DNA of 13,398 nt from ARK-14 sp002899805 (GTDB lineage Archaea; Thermoproteota; Thermoprotei_A; Sulfolobales; Fervidicoccaceae). This document shows positions 6,755-13,303 of the stretch, piece by piece. The DNA is taken from positions 1 through 13,398 of the forward strand of contig JBAMMC010000003.1 of assembly GCA_039793985.1 (NCBI GenBank), in the 5' to 3' direction. Position 1 is the stretch's first letter. Each line of letters begins with the position of its first letter. The position numbers and the translations under genes were made by a program. Below the pieces are notes generated by a model. The model was not told the DNA's origin, ran no database searches, and worked only from the letters and a program-made list of their open reading frames with translations.

Positions 6755-6900
6755 GCTGCGTGGGACCCTGTGAACTGTCCTCTCCTTGTGGACAGGGCAT
6801 CCTCACTTCGCATAAGGATTCCTTGCTTCTTCCAGGAAACTCACTATATACTCTCCATTGCCTCACTCACGGAAAGGGATTTCGCCCCATTGCTCCCAAA
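6755..6900 (+). repeat. structured spacer with degenerate repeat units upstream of glyS
   Basis: CCCTGTGAACTGTCC (6766-6780) resembles the GTGAAC element near 91-106. GGACAG (6790-6795) can pair with CTGTCC (6775-6780), or overlapping ACAGGG (6792-6797) with CCCTGT (6766-6771); the two pairings exclude each other. Two imperfect units follow, each beginning CCTCACT and ending in GCTTC/GCTCC (6800-6833 and 6861-6897). This looks like a decayed IS200/IS605-type end or a structured leader. A frame from TTG 6858 is open into glyS but has no ribosome site and is not treated as coding. Confidence 0.35.
6843..6850 (+). promoter_or_regulatory. possible glyS TATA box
   Basis: ACTATATA preceded by GGAAACTC would start transcription near 6873 and give a leader of about 85 bases. 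A second weaker option, AAAAGTTAAAAT at 6898-6909, would give a leader of under 30 bases. Neither can be chosen without transcript data. Confidence 0.3.
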
Positions 6901-6959
6901 AGTTAAAATCGAAAAAGCAAAATAACGTCAAACAAGACAACCTAGCTGGGGAATACAAT

Positions 6960-8672
6960 ATGTCTCTTTCAAGCGCAGCGGACAAAGTGTTTGAGGTTGG
7001 AAAAAGGCGAGGATTCTTTTGGCAATCTTACGAGATATACGGCGGTCTGAGCGGAATGTACGACCTCGGACCATACGGAATGATGCTCAAAGAAAATATA
7101 ATAAACGAATGGAAGCACCACTTCATCAGGAAGCATCAGGAGATCATGGCGGAGATAGAGACTCCTATCATAGGTCCCGAGGTCGTTTATGCTGCATCGG
7201 GACATTTGGAAAGCTTCACTGATCCAATCGTTACTTGTCAGAGGTGTGGGAGGAAGTTCAGAGCAGATCAGCTGATAGAGGAAGCTACTGGAATCAAAGT
7301 CGAAGGGAAGTCCAATGAGGAGCTCACAGAGATTATAAGGGAGAAGAATGTCAGGTGCCCTGTTTGCGGTGGGGAGCTCGGAGAAGTCAAGGCATTCAAT
7401 CTACTATTCAAAACTCAAATTGGACCATATGAGGGGAGCAACGGCTATATAAGACCGGAGCTAGCCCAAGGGATGTTCCTGAACTTCAAAAGGGTTTATG
7501 GAGTTATGAGGGAAAAGCTCCCGCTCGGCATCGCACAAGTTGGTAGGGTCGGAAGAAATGAAATTTCACCTAGACAGGGGATGCTCAGACTCAGAGAGTT
7601 CACAATAATGGAGTTCGAGTTCTTCTTCGATCCCGAAAAGCCAGGGCATGAGGAATACGTGGAGAGGGTGAAAAACAGAGTTCTCAGGATATTGAGTTCT
7701 GATGACAGAATAGCTGGGAGAAAGGAACCAAGAACCTTGACGCTGTCCGAAGCTATAGAGGGGGGAATCATAAAGACACCTTGGCTTGGTTATTGGATGG
7801 TGATTTCCCAGGAATTTCTGAAATCGCTGGGAGTACCTGAAGAGAACATGTATTTCGAGGAGAAGCTTCCGGAAGAGAGAGCTCATTACTCGAGACAGAC
7901 TTTCGACCAGCTTGTTAAGACTGAGAGGTGGGGATGGGTAGAGGTCTCGGGACATGCTTATAGAGGAGACTACGACCTATCCAGGCATGCTCTCTACAGC
8001 AAACAAGACCTCGCCGTATTCAGACAATTCGAAACAGCTATTGTGAAGAGAAGGAAGAAAGTAAAGGTCAACAGAGCTGTTCTGGGGAAGCTTTTCAGAG
8101 AGAGAGCCACTGATCTGGAAAGGACTATATATTCAATGGATCCTGAGAAGGTCGAGGCCATCCTGAAGGAAGGTCTGGCTTTGGAAATTGGTGGGGAGAA
8201 GATCCCACCGGAGGCGATATCAATAGAGGAGGTAGAAGAGAAGGAATCCGGTAAGAGGATCATCCCCCATGTAGTTGAGCCATCCTTCGGAGTGGAAAGG
8301 TTGCTCTATGTTGTCATGGAATATGGGCTCAAAGAAAAAGAAGATAGACTCATACTTTCGATATCTCCTAGGCTTTCACCCATAAAAGTCGCAGTTTTTC
8401 CCTTGGTCGAAGATGACAAACTGAAGTCCTTAGCGAGGAAGATTTACGAGGATTTTAAACAGAGAGGTATCCCGGCAGTTTACGATGAAGATGGAAGCAT
8501 AGGGAGGAGGTATGCGAGGGCAGACGAGATAGGAGTTCCTTTTGCCATAACAGTTGACTTCCAAAGCATCGAAGACGGGACTGTCACTGTCAGAGATAGA
8601 GATACATGGAAGCAAGAGAGGGTTCCATCTTCCGGTTTGACCGATTCGATAGCACAGAGGTTTATGAGGTGA
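6960..8672 (+). CDS. glyS: glycyl-tRNA synthetase, archaeal dimeric type
   Basis: This class IIa enzyme attaches glycine to tRNA-Gly. The 570-residue protein (from ATG 6960) has GGLSGMYDLGPYG at 28-40 (motif 1 region), a zinc ribbon with C93, C96, C133 and C136, and GYIRPELAQGMF at 162-173. Motif 2 is around GRNEISPRQG (198-207) with REFTIMEFEFFF (212-223). It then has GHAYRGDYDL, motif 3 VVEPSFGVERLLY near 435-452, and an anticodon-binding domain over the last 100 residues. ATG 6960 follows GGGGAATACA and gives the family length. The open frame reaching back to TTG 6858 lies in the repeat-like spacer and has no ribosome site. It is the first gene of a plus-strand run that also contains endA. 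Confidence 0.97.
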   Translation: MSLSSAADKVFEVGKRRGFFWQSYEIYGGLSGMYDLGPYGMMLKENIINEWKHHFIRKHQEIMAEIETPIIGPEVVYAASGHLESFTDPIVTCQRCGRKFRADQLIEEATGIKVEGKSNEELTEIIREKNVRCPVCGGELGEVKAFNLLFKTQIGPYEGSNGYIRPELAQGMFLNFKRVYGVMREKLPLGIAQVGRVGRNEISPRQGMLRLREFTIMEFEFFFDPEKPGHEEYVERVKNRVLRILSSDDRIAGRKEPRTLTLSEAIEGGIIKTPWLGYWMVISQEFLKSLGVPEENMYFEEKLPEERAHYSRQTFDQLVKTERWGWVEVSGHAYRGDYDLSRHALYSKQDLAVFRQFETAIVKRRKKVKVNRAVLGKLFRERATDLERTIYSMDPEKVEAILKEGLALEIGGEKIPPEAISIEEVEEKESGKRIIPHVVEPSFGVERLLYVVMEYGLKEKEDRLILSISPRLSPIKVAVFPLVEDDKLKSLARKIYEDFKQRGIPAVYDEDGSIGRRYARADEIGVPFAITVDFQSIEDGTVTVRDRDTWKQERVPSSGLTDSIAQRFMR

Positions 8673-8749
8673 GAGATCTTTTCCGATATTAGGGAAACTT
8701 TTAACCTATTGGTGTTAAAGAGAAGACGAATAGCCCCTATAGAAAGATT

Positions 8750-8755
8750 TTTTAT
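8750..8755 (+). terminator. T-run after glyS
   Basis: Six T at 8750-8755, 80 bases past the glyS stop, is a modest archaeal termination signal before the next promoter. No stable stem precedes it. Confidence 0.35.
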
Positions 8756-8800
8756 TCCATAAGGCGAAAAACATCCCAGACCTCGGCTGTAAAAGCTGCT

Positions 8801-8826
8801 TCATGCCTCTCCTCATGATATAAATA
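8801..8826 (+). promoter_or_regulatory. TATA box with flanking hairpin before the 115-residue gene
   Basis: GATATAAAT (8817-8825) is a good TATA box; the start would fall near 8845-8850, almost at the coding start. TCATG (8801-8805) pairs with CATGA (8814-8818), overlapping the box, a possible operator. GGAGGT at 8841-8846 is an ideal ribosome site eight bases before ATG 8855. If it is transcribed, a second upstream start must exist. Confidence 0.4.
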
Positions 8827-8854
8827 GAGAGAGCTTCACTGGAGGTAAAATCTT

Positions 8855-9202
8855 ATGTCGGATAACAATGAAGAGAAACTGCCAGAGAAGAAGGACATAA
8901 AGTCCCTCCTCGCCGTCATTCCGCCGGCAGGCTCTGGCATTAAGCAGAAGGTACTGAAAGAGAAGAGGATAAGGATCAGGTATAGCTCGGCTAAACCCGG
9001 ACAGATTCTCATAAACCCTTCGCTCGCTAAGGAGCTGGGAATAGGAGATAAAGCAGAGATCGTTGTTGCTGGGAAGAAGAAGTTCGTATTCTCCGTTGTG
9101 CTCGAAGACTCGGTTCCTTCGAATGCAGTTTACGCGAACACAGACTTCATGAAAGAAAATGGGGTGGCTGATAACAGCATAGCAACGCTCAGATCTGCTT
9201 AA
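8855..9202 (+). CDS. small protein, possible double-psi beta-barrel
   Basis: The 115-residue protein has a charged, probably flexible N-terminus (1-15) and a compact strand-rich domain from about residue 35: KRIRIRYSS, PGQILINPSLAKELGIGDKAE, VAGKKKFVFSVV and ENGVADNSIATLRSA. The pattern of a strand, a short helix with LGI.D, then a paired repeat with ENGV.DNS resembles the double-psi barrel of Cdc48/VAT N-domains or AbrB-like barrels. That is a fold guess by pattern, not a match. It has no cysteines and no membrane segment. The start has an ideal GGAGGT ribosome site. It follows glyS after 182 bases; the function is unknown, and a role with nucleic acid or protein binding would fit the basic charge. 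Confidence 0.78.
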   Translation: MSDNNEEKLPEKKDIKSLLAVIPPAGSGIKQKVLKEKRIRIRYSSAKPGQILINPSLAKELGIGDKAEIVVAGKKKFVFSVVLEDSVPSNAVYANTDFMKENGVADNSIATLRSA

Positions 9203-9315
9203 AGATTTGAATGGCAATAGAATAGGGTATTTCAAGTTCAAATTCAAAAAAAGAGTATAGCAAATATCCGGTTGTGGTGATTTTGAGGTCGAGACCAAGG
9301 GACTTCCAAACAATA

Positions 9316-9672
9316 ATGACAGAGAGGCAGAAGATATACGAGAAGATTGAAGAGGTGCTTGAAACCAGAGGCGGAGAAGAGGCTGAGAGGAGGCTGATCG
9401 CCCTTCTCGAGAGGGGAAGTAGGGTGAGGAGAGAGATGGTGCTATTCATCAGAGATTACTCTTCACAGGTAACCAGCGAGGAAGAAAAAGAATACATTAA
9501 AACAATCTTGGACTTCCTCAGGTTGGTTGACTCGGAGAGAGAGATGGAGCTCATCGAAAGAATAATAGATCTATCTTTAAAGAGTAAAGGAGTGCTGAGA
9601 GAGAGAAGAGAGTGGCTGTTACAGCAACTAGAAGAGAGCAGGAAGCTGGGCAGCCTCAGCATCGCAATCTGA
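9316..9672 (+). CDS. small charged all-helical protein, function unknown
   Basis: This is 118 residues from ATG 9316, almost entirely charged amphipathic helix: EKIEEVLETRGGEEAERRLIALLERG, then EKEYIKTILDFLRLVDSEREMELIERII, then RERREWLLQQLEES. The composition suggests a helical bundle or coiled coil, with no cysteine and no recognisable catalytic motif. The frame is open to GTG 9274, and TTG 9283 sits directly on a GGTGAT ribosome-like string, so the start is uncertain. ATG 9316 is preferred because the helical part begins there and a TATA-like GTATAG stands near 9256. It lies between the 115-residue gene and the PhoU-like gene on the same strand. I do not recognise a family. Confidence 0.65.
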   Translation: MTERQKIYEKIEEVLETRGGEEAERRLIALLERGSRVRREMVLFIRDYSSQVTSEEEKEYIKTILDFLRLVDSEREMELIERIIDLSLKSKGVLRERREWLLQQLEESRKLGSLSIAI

Positions 9673-9722
9673 ATTGAAATCACAAGATTTGAGATCCTCT
9701 GTGGTAATAAGTCATAGTTTTA

Positions 9723-9758
9723 AATCCTTCAAGTAAAAAATTAAAGCTTATAAGGATT
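9723..9758 (+). promoter_or_regulatory. TATA box inside an inverted repeat
   Basis: AATCCTT (9723-9729) and AAGGATT (9752-9758) are perfect inverted copies that bracket an A-rich BRE region and the box GCTTATAAG (9746-9754). The start would be near 9776-9780, ahead of the PhoU-like gene. The right arm overlaps the end of the box, so a dimeric regulator bound there could block the basal factors. This is inference from geometry. Confidence 0.4.
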
Positions 9759-9792
9759 CAAACAAAGAAATGTCTCATGACTGCTGAAAATT

Positions 9793-9821
9793 GAAGTCGT
9801 AACGAGGCCGCATAAGGCGGC
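9793..9821 (+). other. 16S-rRNA-like 15-mer followed by a hairpin
   Basis: GAAGTCGTAACGAGG at 9793-9807 differs by one base from the near-universal 16S rRNA string close to its 3' end. It runs into a GC stem, GCCGC (9807-9811) with GCGGC (9817-9821) and a five-base loop. It lies in the leader of the PhoU-like gene and is also in frame with it. Coincidence is quite possible. Confidence 0.25.
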
Positions 9822-9849
9822 AATTAAATTGGAAAGGTGTACCGTGAGA

Positions 9850-10536
9850 ATGCCTGAAAGGATAATAAACCTGAACGATGAGGCTGTTCAGAGCAGCATA
9901 GCAGAGATGAACTTATCAGAGCAGCTCCAGAAGATCCTCAGCACTGTAGATGCTGAAGCGAAAAGGTTGGGAGAGATCATAGGTAGCTTGAACGAGGGGA
10001 AGTTCGAGCTCGTGAAGAAAGGCTATGAATCTGTGAAGCAACTCAAGGATGAGGCTCAGAATTTGAAAGAAGGAACAATGGAGTATATTGTGAGAGTCTC
10101 ACCTGCCCTGCTAACGAAGGAGCTATATATTTATTCGCTTTCACATTTAGATAGGCTGATACAGATAATGGACTCAATAGCATACAGGCTCACTATACTT
10201 GCTGAATCGGGAATTGAACTTGATGGGGGAGCAAAAGAGCGTTTCATAGAGATGTCGAGAAAATCCCTCAATATGATAAGCGAGCTATTTCAGGAGGCAA
10301 AGATGCTCAGCACAAACGCAAAAATGATATTGGAAGTTCATGAGGACATTAATTCTAAGGAGGAAGAGGTCGACCAGCTATATCGTGGACTCGTTCTGGA
10401 GATAATAAAGAAATACTCAAAAGATGTCTTCTCCCTAATGATTCTGAAGGAAATTGTAGATCTCACAGAAGACCTTGCTGATATAATAAGGGAAGCGAGT
10501 CATGACTTCAAATACCTCGCGCTCTACAAGCTCTAA
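9850..10536 (+). CDS. PhoU/DUF47-like helical protein
   Basis: The 228-residue all-helical protein has the layout of the PhoU/DUF47 fold: long helices with KRLGEIIGSLNEGKFE (38-53), HLDRLIQIMDSIAYRL (99-114), EEEVDQLYRGLVLEII (171-186) and ILKEIVDLTEDLADIIREASHD (198-219). The E..D/E..D spacing in helices at 100-115 and 200-218 is the metal- or phosphate-control pattern of that family. DUF47 proteins usually stand beside a Pit phosphate transporter; none is here, so the role is open. ATG 9850 stands behind AAAGGTG; GTG 9844 and TTG 9829 are alternatives, and the frame is open back to 9781. The last 35 bases overlap endA in another frame. Confidence 0.72.
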   Translation: MPERIINLNDEAVQSSIAEMNLSEQLQKILSTVDAEAKRLGEIIGSLNEGKFELVKKGYESVKQLKDEAQNLKEGTMEYIVRVSPALLTKELYIYSLSHLDRLIQIMDSIAYRLTILAESGIELDGGAKERFIEMSRKSLNMISELFQEAKMLSTNAKMILEVHEDINSKEEEVDQLYRGLVLEIIKKYSKDVFSLMILKEIVDLTEDLADIIREASHDFKYLALYKL

Positions 10537-11080
10537 AAGTATACCAAGAGGGCTCCTCCTGGGGCTGAAGGTAATTCTTCCTAGCGAGGAAGGAGCTTCT
10601 AAGATATATGCTCAAGGGTACTTTGGAAAGCCCTTCGGTGTAAAGAAGCCCGAACCGAAGGAGTATAATGAGGTTATCGAGCTTTCACTAGTTGAGGCGC
10701 TATATCTGCTCGAAGAAGGTATTATAGAAGTTTATACTATTGATGGAAAAAAGCTCTCGGTTAGTGAAATGAAAGAAGAGGCGGGAAAGAGGATCAATGA
10801 TTTCGATTCTCTCTACAGGGTCTACAAAGATCTCAGAAAGAGAGGATTCGTGGTGAGGAGCGGTTTGAAGTTCGGCAGCGACTACGCTGTTTACAGGGTA
10901 GGCCCTGGGCTCGAACATGCCCCCTACCTCGTGCACGTCTACGATGGAGGCTATATGATAGACCCGGTGGAGATAGTCAGGATGGGGAGGTTGAGCCATA
11001 GCGTCAAGAAAAAGTTCATGTTCGCCATTGACAGGGGAAATAGAGTAGATTACATACTTTTCAAGTGGTTTAAACCGTGA
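10502..11080 (+). CDS. endA: tRNA-splicing endonuclease catalytic subunit
   Basis: This enzyme cuts introns from tRNA (and some rRNA) precursors at bulge-helix-bulge sites, leaving 2',3'-cyclic phosphate. The 192-residue protein has the short-form two-domain layout: SLVEALYLLEEG near 62-73, FDSLYRVYKDLRKRGFVVRSGLKFG at 101-125 (shown only in part), and the catalytic domain. Y131, H139 and K170 line up with the known catalytic triad of the M. jannaschii enzyme (Y115, H125, K156). It can work as a homotetramer or with a non-catalytic partner; no partner is in the window. ATG 10502 overlaps the upstream gene by 35 bases and follows AGGGA at nine bases; no good start lies after the overlap. Confidence 0.95.
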   Translation: MTSNTSRSTSSKSIPRGLLLGLKVILPSEEGASKIYAQGYFGKPFGVKKPEPKEYNEVIELSLVEALYLLEEGIIEVYTIDGKKLSVSEMKEEAGKRINDFDSLYRVYKDLRKRGFVVRSGLKFGSDYAVYRVGPGLEHAPYLVHVYDGGYMIDPVEIVRMGRLSHSVKKKFMFAIDRGNRVDYILFKWFKP

Positions 11081-11125
11081 GAAAAATGAGCCTGGTTCTC
11101 ATTCTCATATTGGAGGGTGTTCTGT

Positions 11126-11566
11126 TTGAATAAATTTGGAAAAGACTACAGGGGAGAGAGGCAACCGCGTAGACAGGAATCTCCCAGGGGTGGAGAAGAG
11201 AGGGGCAGGTTCAGGGAAGAAGAACTCGTCCCGCGCCCAGTTAACGGTAAATGCAATAACCTCTGCCCTCTCTTCTGGTGCACTAAAAGAGCATATCAGA
11301 TAAGGAGGGATCCGAAGAGTGGAAGGAAGTATGTTTTCTGTAGCTGGATCGGGGACGAGTGCATAGGAGCTTCATGCCAGTATGCCACCTGCAAGTCCAA
11401 CTACCTACTTCCTGATGGAAGCTGTGGATATCTGAAGCAGAAATCTCAGGCTACAGCGGAAGACAAGGAAATCTTTGAGGATTTGGTGAAGGAGGACATA
11501 GATAACAAGGTGAAAGACTTTATAAGCAAAAAGCTTGGAAAGAAAAAGCTAGATGATTTGCTTTGA
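11126..11566 (+). CDS. eight-cysteine metal-binding-like protein
   Basis: The 146-residue protein has three parts: a very basic, Arg/Gly/Glu-rich N-terminus (1-35) that is probably disordered; a cysteine domain with C43, C47, C52, C72, C79, C84, C89 and C100; and a charged helical C-terminus (108-146). The CNNLCPLFWC, ECIGASCQYATC and LPDGSC strings suggest two bound zinc ions or an Fe-S cluster. I believe such proteins are found in other Thermoproteota but cannot name a family. TTG 11126 is the start because GGAGGGTG stands six bases before it; GTG 11117 lies inside that site. Its stop overlaps the E1-like start as TTGA, so the two are translationally coupled and may act together. Confidence 0.78.
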   Translation: MNKFGKDYRGERQPRRQESPRGGEERGRFREEELVPRPVNGKCNNLCPLFWCTKRAYQIRRDPKSGRKYVFCSWIGDECIGASCQYATCKSNYLLPDGSCGYLKQKSQATAEDKEIFEDLVKEDIDNKVKDFISKKLGKKKLDDLL

Positions 11567-12303
11567 GCTACCTCTCAGAGAGGGAGAAACAGAGGTACTC
11601 GAGACAGATAGGCCTTATAGGAGAGGAGGGCCAGAGCAAGCTTTCTAGATCTACCGTCCTTGTAGCTGGAGTTGGGGGTCTTGGGAGCGCTGCCAGCCTG
11701 TATTTGGTGGCTGCTGGAATTGGCAGACTTATCATAGTGGATAGAGACTTTCTGGAGCTCTCCAACTTGAACAGGCAGATCCTCTATTCCGAGAAAGATC
11801 TTGGGAGACCAAAAGTAGAGCTAGCAGCAAAGAGGTTGAAGGAGCTCAGAGGAGATGTCGAAATAGTTCCTTTGAAGATTGATGTCTTTGAAGATGCTTT
11901 CGAAGATGCTGTGAAGGATAGCGATGTCATTGTCGATGGTATGGATAACTGGAAAGCGCGCTTCAGAATAAACGAGCTAGCAGTGAAGTATAGAAAGCCT
12001 TTCATTCATGCAGCAGTGGGGGAATGGTATGGGCAGCTTCTGGTTGTGCTCCCTGGAAAGACTCCCTGCCTTCACTGCCTCTTCAGAAACGCCAAGCCAC
12101 CAGAGAAGCCTCCTTCGATCTTTCCTCCATCTCCTGGGGTCATGGGGATACTCGAAGCCGCAGAAGCAATAAAGATACTTACAGGAAGAAGTATCAGCGT
12201 TGGAAAGCTCATCCATATAGACTTTCTCAGGATGGAGTTCAGAGAGATAAGGGTGGCGCGAGATCCAAACTGTCCAGTTTGCAGCAAATTGGCTGAAAGT
12301 TAA
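11563..12303 (+). CDS. E1-like MoeB/ThiF/HesA adenylyltransferase
   Basis: Proteins of this family adenylate the C-terminal glycine of ubiquitin-fold sulfur carriers such as MoaD, ThiS or SAMPs. The 246-residue protein has GVGGLGS at 36-42, the acidic residue D60 in VDRD, NLNRQ at 68-72, K84, and DGMDN at 125-129, all ATP-site landmarks. Zinc pairs are C169-x2-C172 and C237-x2-C240. Between PPS (183-185) and GVMGILEAAEAIKILTG (192-208) the usual Cys-x-x-AGVLG block is missing, so the conserved catalytic Cys is absent. It is the only activator candidate for the two MoaD-like carriers here. The start is TTG 11563, overlapping the previous stop. Whether the target is MoaD, ThiS or a SAMP-like modifier cannot be decided. 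Confidence 0.9.
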   Translation: MSYLSEREKQRYSRQIGLIGEEGQSKLSRSTVLVAGVGGLGSAASLYLVAAGIGRLIIVDRDFLELSNLNRQILYSEKDLGRPKVELAAKRLKELRGDVEIVPLKIDVFEDAFEDAVKDSDVIVDGMDNWKARFRINELAVKYRKPFIHAAVGEWYGQLLVVLPGKTPCLHCLFRNAKPPEKPPSIFPPSPGVMGILEAAEAIKILTGRSISVGKLIHIDFLRMEFREIRVARDPNCPVCSKLAES

Positions 12304-12330
12304 CATTGATGAACATGCAACCTCCTTTGA

Positions 12331-12336
12331 TTTTTT
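12331..12336 (+). terminator. T-run after the E1-like gene
   Basis: T6 at 12331-12336, 28 bases past the stop, is a typical archaeal stop signal and separates this unit from the ACT-domain gene, which has its own promoter. Confidence 0.45.
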
Positions 12337-12351
12337 CCCATGATATCAATA

Positions 12352-12365
12352 GCAAAATTTTTAAG
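12352..12365 (+). promoter_or_regulatory. BRE/TATA promoter of the ACT-domain gene
   Basis: GCAAAA (BRE, 12352-12357) is followed by TTTTTAAG (12358-12365). The start near 12387 leaves about 28 bases to ATG 12415, with GGAGAG (12400-12405) as ribosome site. This argues against the in-frame ATG at 12340, which would lie upstream of the promoter. Confidence 0.5.
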
Positions 12366-12414
12366 CGAACTCTTCAATTTGTTTGATATACTTCTTCGCG
12401 GAGAGAATGAAAAA

Positions 12415-13155
12415 ATGAATGATGAGCAGAAAATTTCCGTGGCTGAAGCGGTCAGATTCGTTATCTCGAAGAACCAAAGCCTAATAGAGTGCCTCAGTGA
12501 GGGGTTAGTGAACTACACGTGGCTCGCCGAGAGGATAGCAGACGAAGTTGCGAGAATCTCTGGAAGAAAGAGAGTCAATCTTGATGCTATAAAAGCGGCC
12601 CTGATAAGATACGAAGAGGAGCTCAAAAAGGAAAAATCTGCTTTGATGAAGTCTGTAGGTAAGGTGCTTGCTAAAAGCACTCTGGAATTGCAGAACGACA
12701 TAGTTGTACTCACAGTGAAGAAATATACTGTTGAGAGAAAGCTCAATGAGATCTTAGAAGCTGCTTCTAGATCAAGGTTCTTCAACTTCACACAGGGGAA
12801 AAAGTCCTACACGTTCGTGATAAGTGAGGAAGACGAAGGTGCGATAGAAAAAATGATGGAGAAAGATGATGTTTTGGACAAGGTCGGGAAGCAGAGCGCT
12901 CTGATCATGATTAGCCCGTACGACATCATGTTCACTCCAGGAGTCGTTAACTTTCTAACTCGCTTGATGTATCTCAGCAACATCAACATAACTCAGATAA
13001 TGAGTTGCTACACCGATACGATTTTAATAATAAATAAGGATGACTCGGTGAAAGCGTTCAAGCTCCTGCAGGACGTCATAGAGCAACAGAGAAGCATTGA
13101 GGGAAATCAGAGTCTTGGTTCTGAAACTGAGAGCACAAAAAATGGAAAACTATAG
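12415..13155 (+). CDS. ACT-domain protein with helical N-terminal domain
   Basis: The 246-residue protein has a helical N-terminal domain (SVAEAVRFVISKNQSLIECL at 8-27, then VNYTWLAERIADEVARISG at 32-50 and VNLDAIKAALIRYEEEL at 54-70) resembling a DNA- or RNA-binding winged helix. A middle helical/strand section follows. The C-terminal ACT-like domain is about 162-222 (SALIMISPYDIMFTPGVVNF, then NINITQIMSCYTDTILIINK). ACT domains usually bind amino acids and control enzymes or transcription. A ligand-sensing regulator is the best guess, with no direct evidence for the ligand. A hydrophilic tail follows. ATG 12415 is preferred over 12340 for the promoter, ribosome site and domain start. Confidence 0.8.
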   Translation: MNDEQKISVAEAVRFVISKNQSLIECLSEGLVNYTWLAERIADEVARISGRKRVNLDAIKAALIRYEEELKKEKSALMKSVGKVLAKSTLELQNDIVVLTVKKYTVERKLNEILEAASRSRFFNFTQGKKSYTFVISEEDEGAIEKMMEKDDVLDKVGKQSALIMISPYDIMFTPGVVNFLTRLMYLSNINITQIMSCYTDTILIINKDDSVKAFKLLQDVIEQQRSIEGNQSLGSETESTKNGKL

Positions 13156-13169
13156 AGTGTTTCTGACCT

Positions 13170-13303
13170 TCTACCCGCCCTGAAGGGCGAGGGCTCCCAT
13201 AGGGTGGTTCACCGGTTTACCGCCCTCATTTTCACCGCTTCATCGATGGCAGGAATTGCCCACCCCGCTCCACTCGTCCAGCAGTAGACCACGGGCCGGG
13301 TCT
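13170..13303 (-). ncRNA. IS200/IS605 TnpB-type right end, omega-RNA-like
   Basis: Read on the minus strand this is a string of short hairpins: GGCA/TGCC (13248-13251 with 13257-13260), CGG/CCG (13213-13215 with 13220-13222), GGTG/CACC (13203-13206 with 13210-13213), CCC/GGG (13196-13198 with 13202-13204). The last is a GC-rich hairpin, CGCCC-TGAA-GGGCG (13176-13189), of the form found at the right end of IS200/IS605 elements. In TnpB systems the transcript of this region guides the nuclease. The guide would lie past about 13170. Call by resemblance, not by alignment. Confidence 0.5.

Noticed and set aside
6766..6900. T-box leader controlling glyS
   Set aside because: T-boxes are bacterial; there is no specifier loop or conserved T-box bulge sequence here.
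6858..6959. N-terminal extension of GlyRS from TTG 6858
   Set aside because: It lies in repeat-like spacer, lacks a ribosome site, and the family length fits ATG 6960.
12305..12330. C/D-box small RNA (TGATGA at 12308)
   Set aside because: There is no paired D box or second C'/D' box in the 30 available bases before the T-run.
12340..12414. ATG 12340 as start of the ACT-domain protein
   Set aside because: No ribosome site stands before it and the best promoter lies downstream of it.
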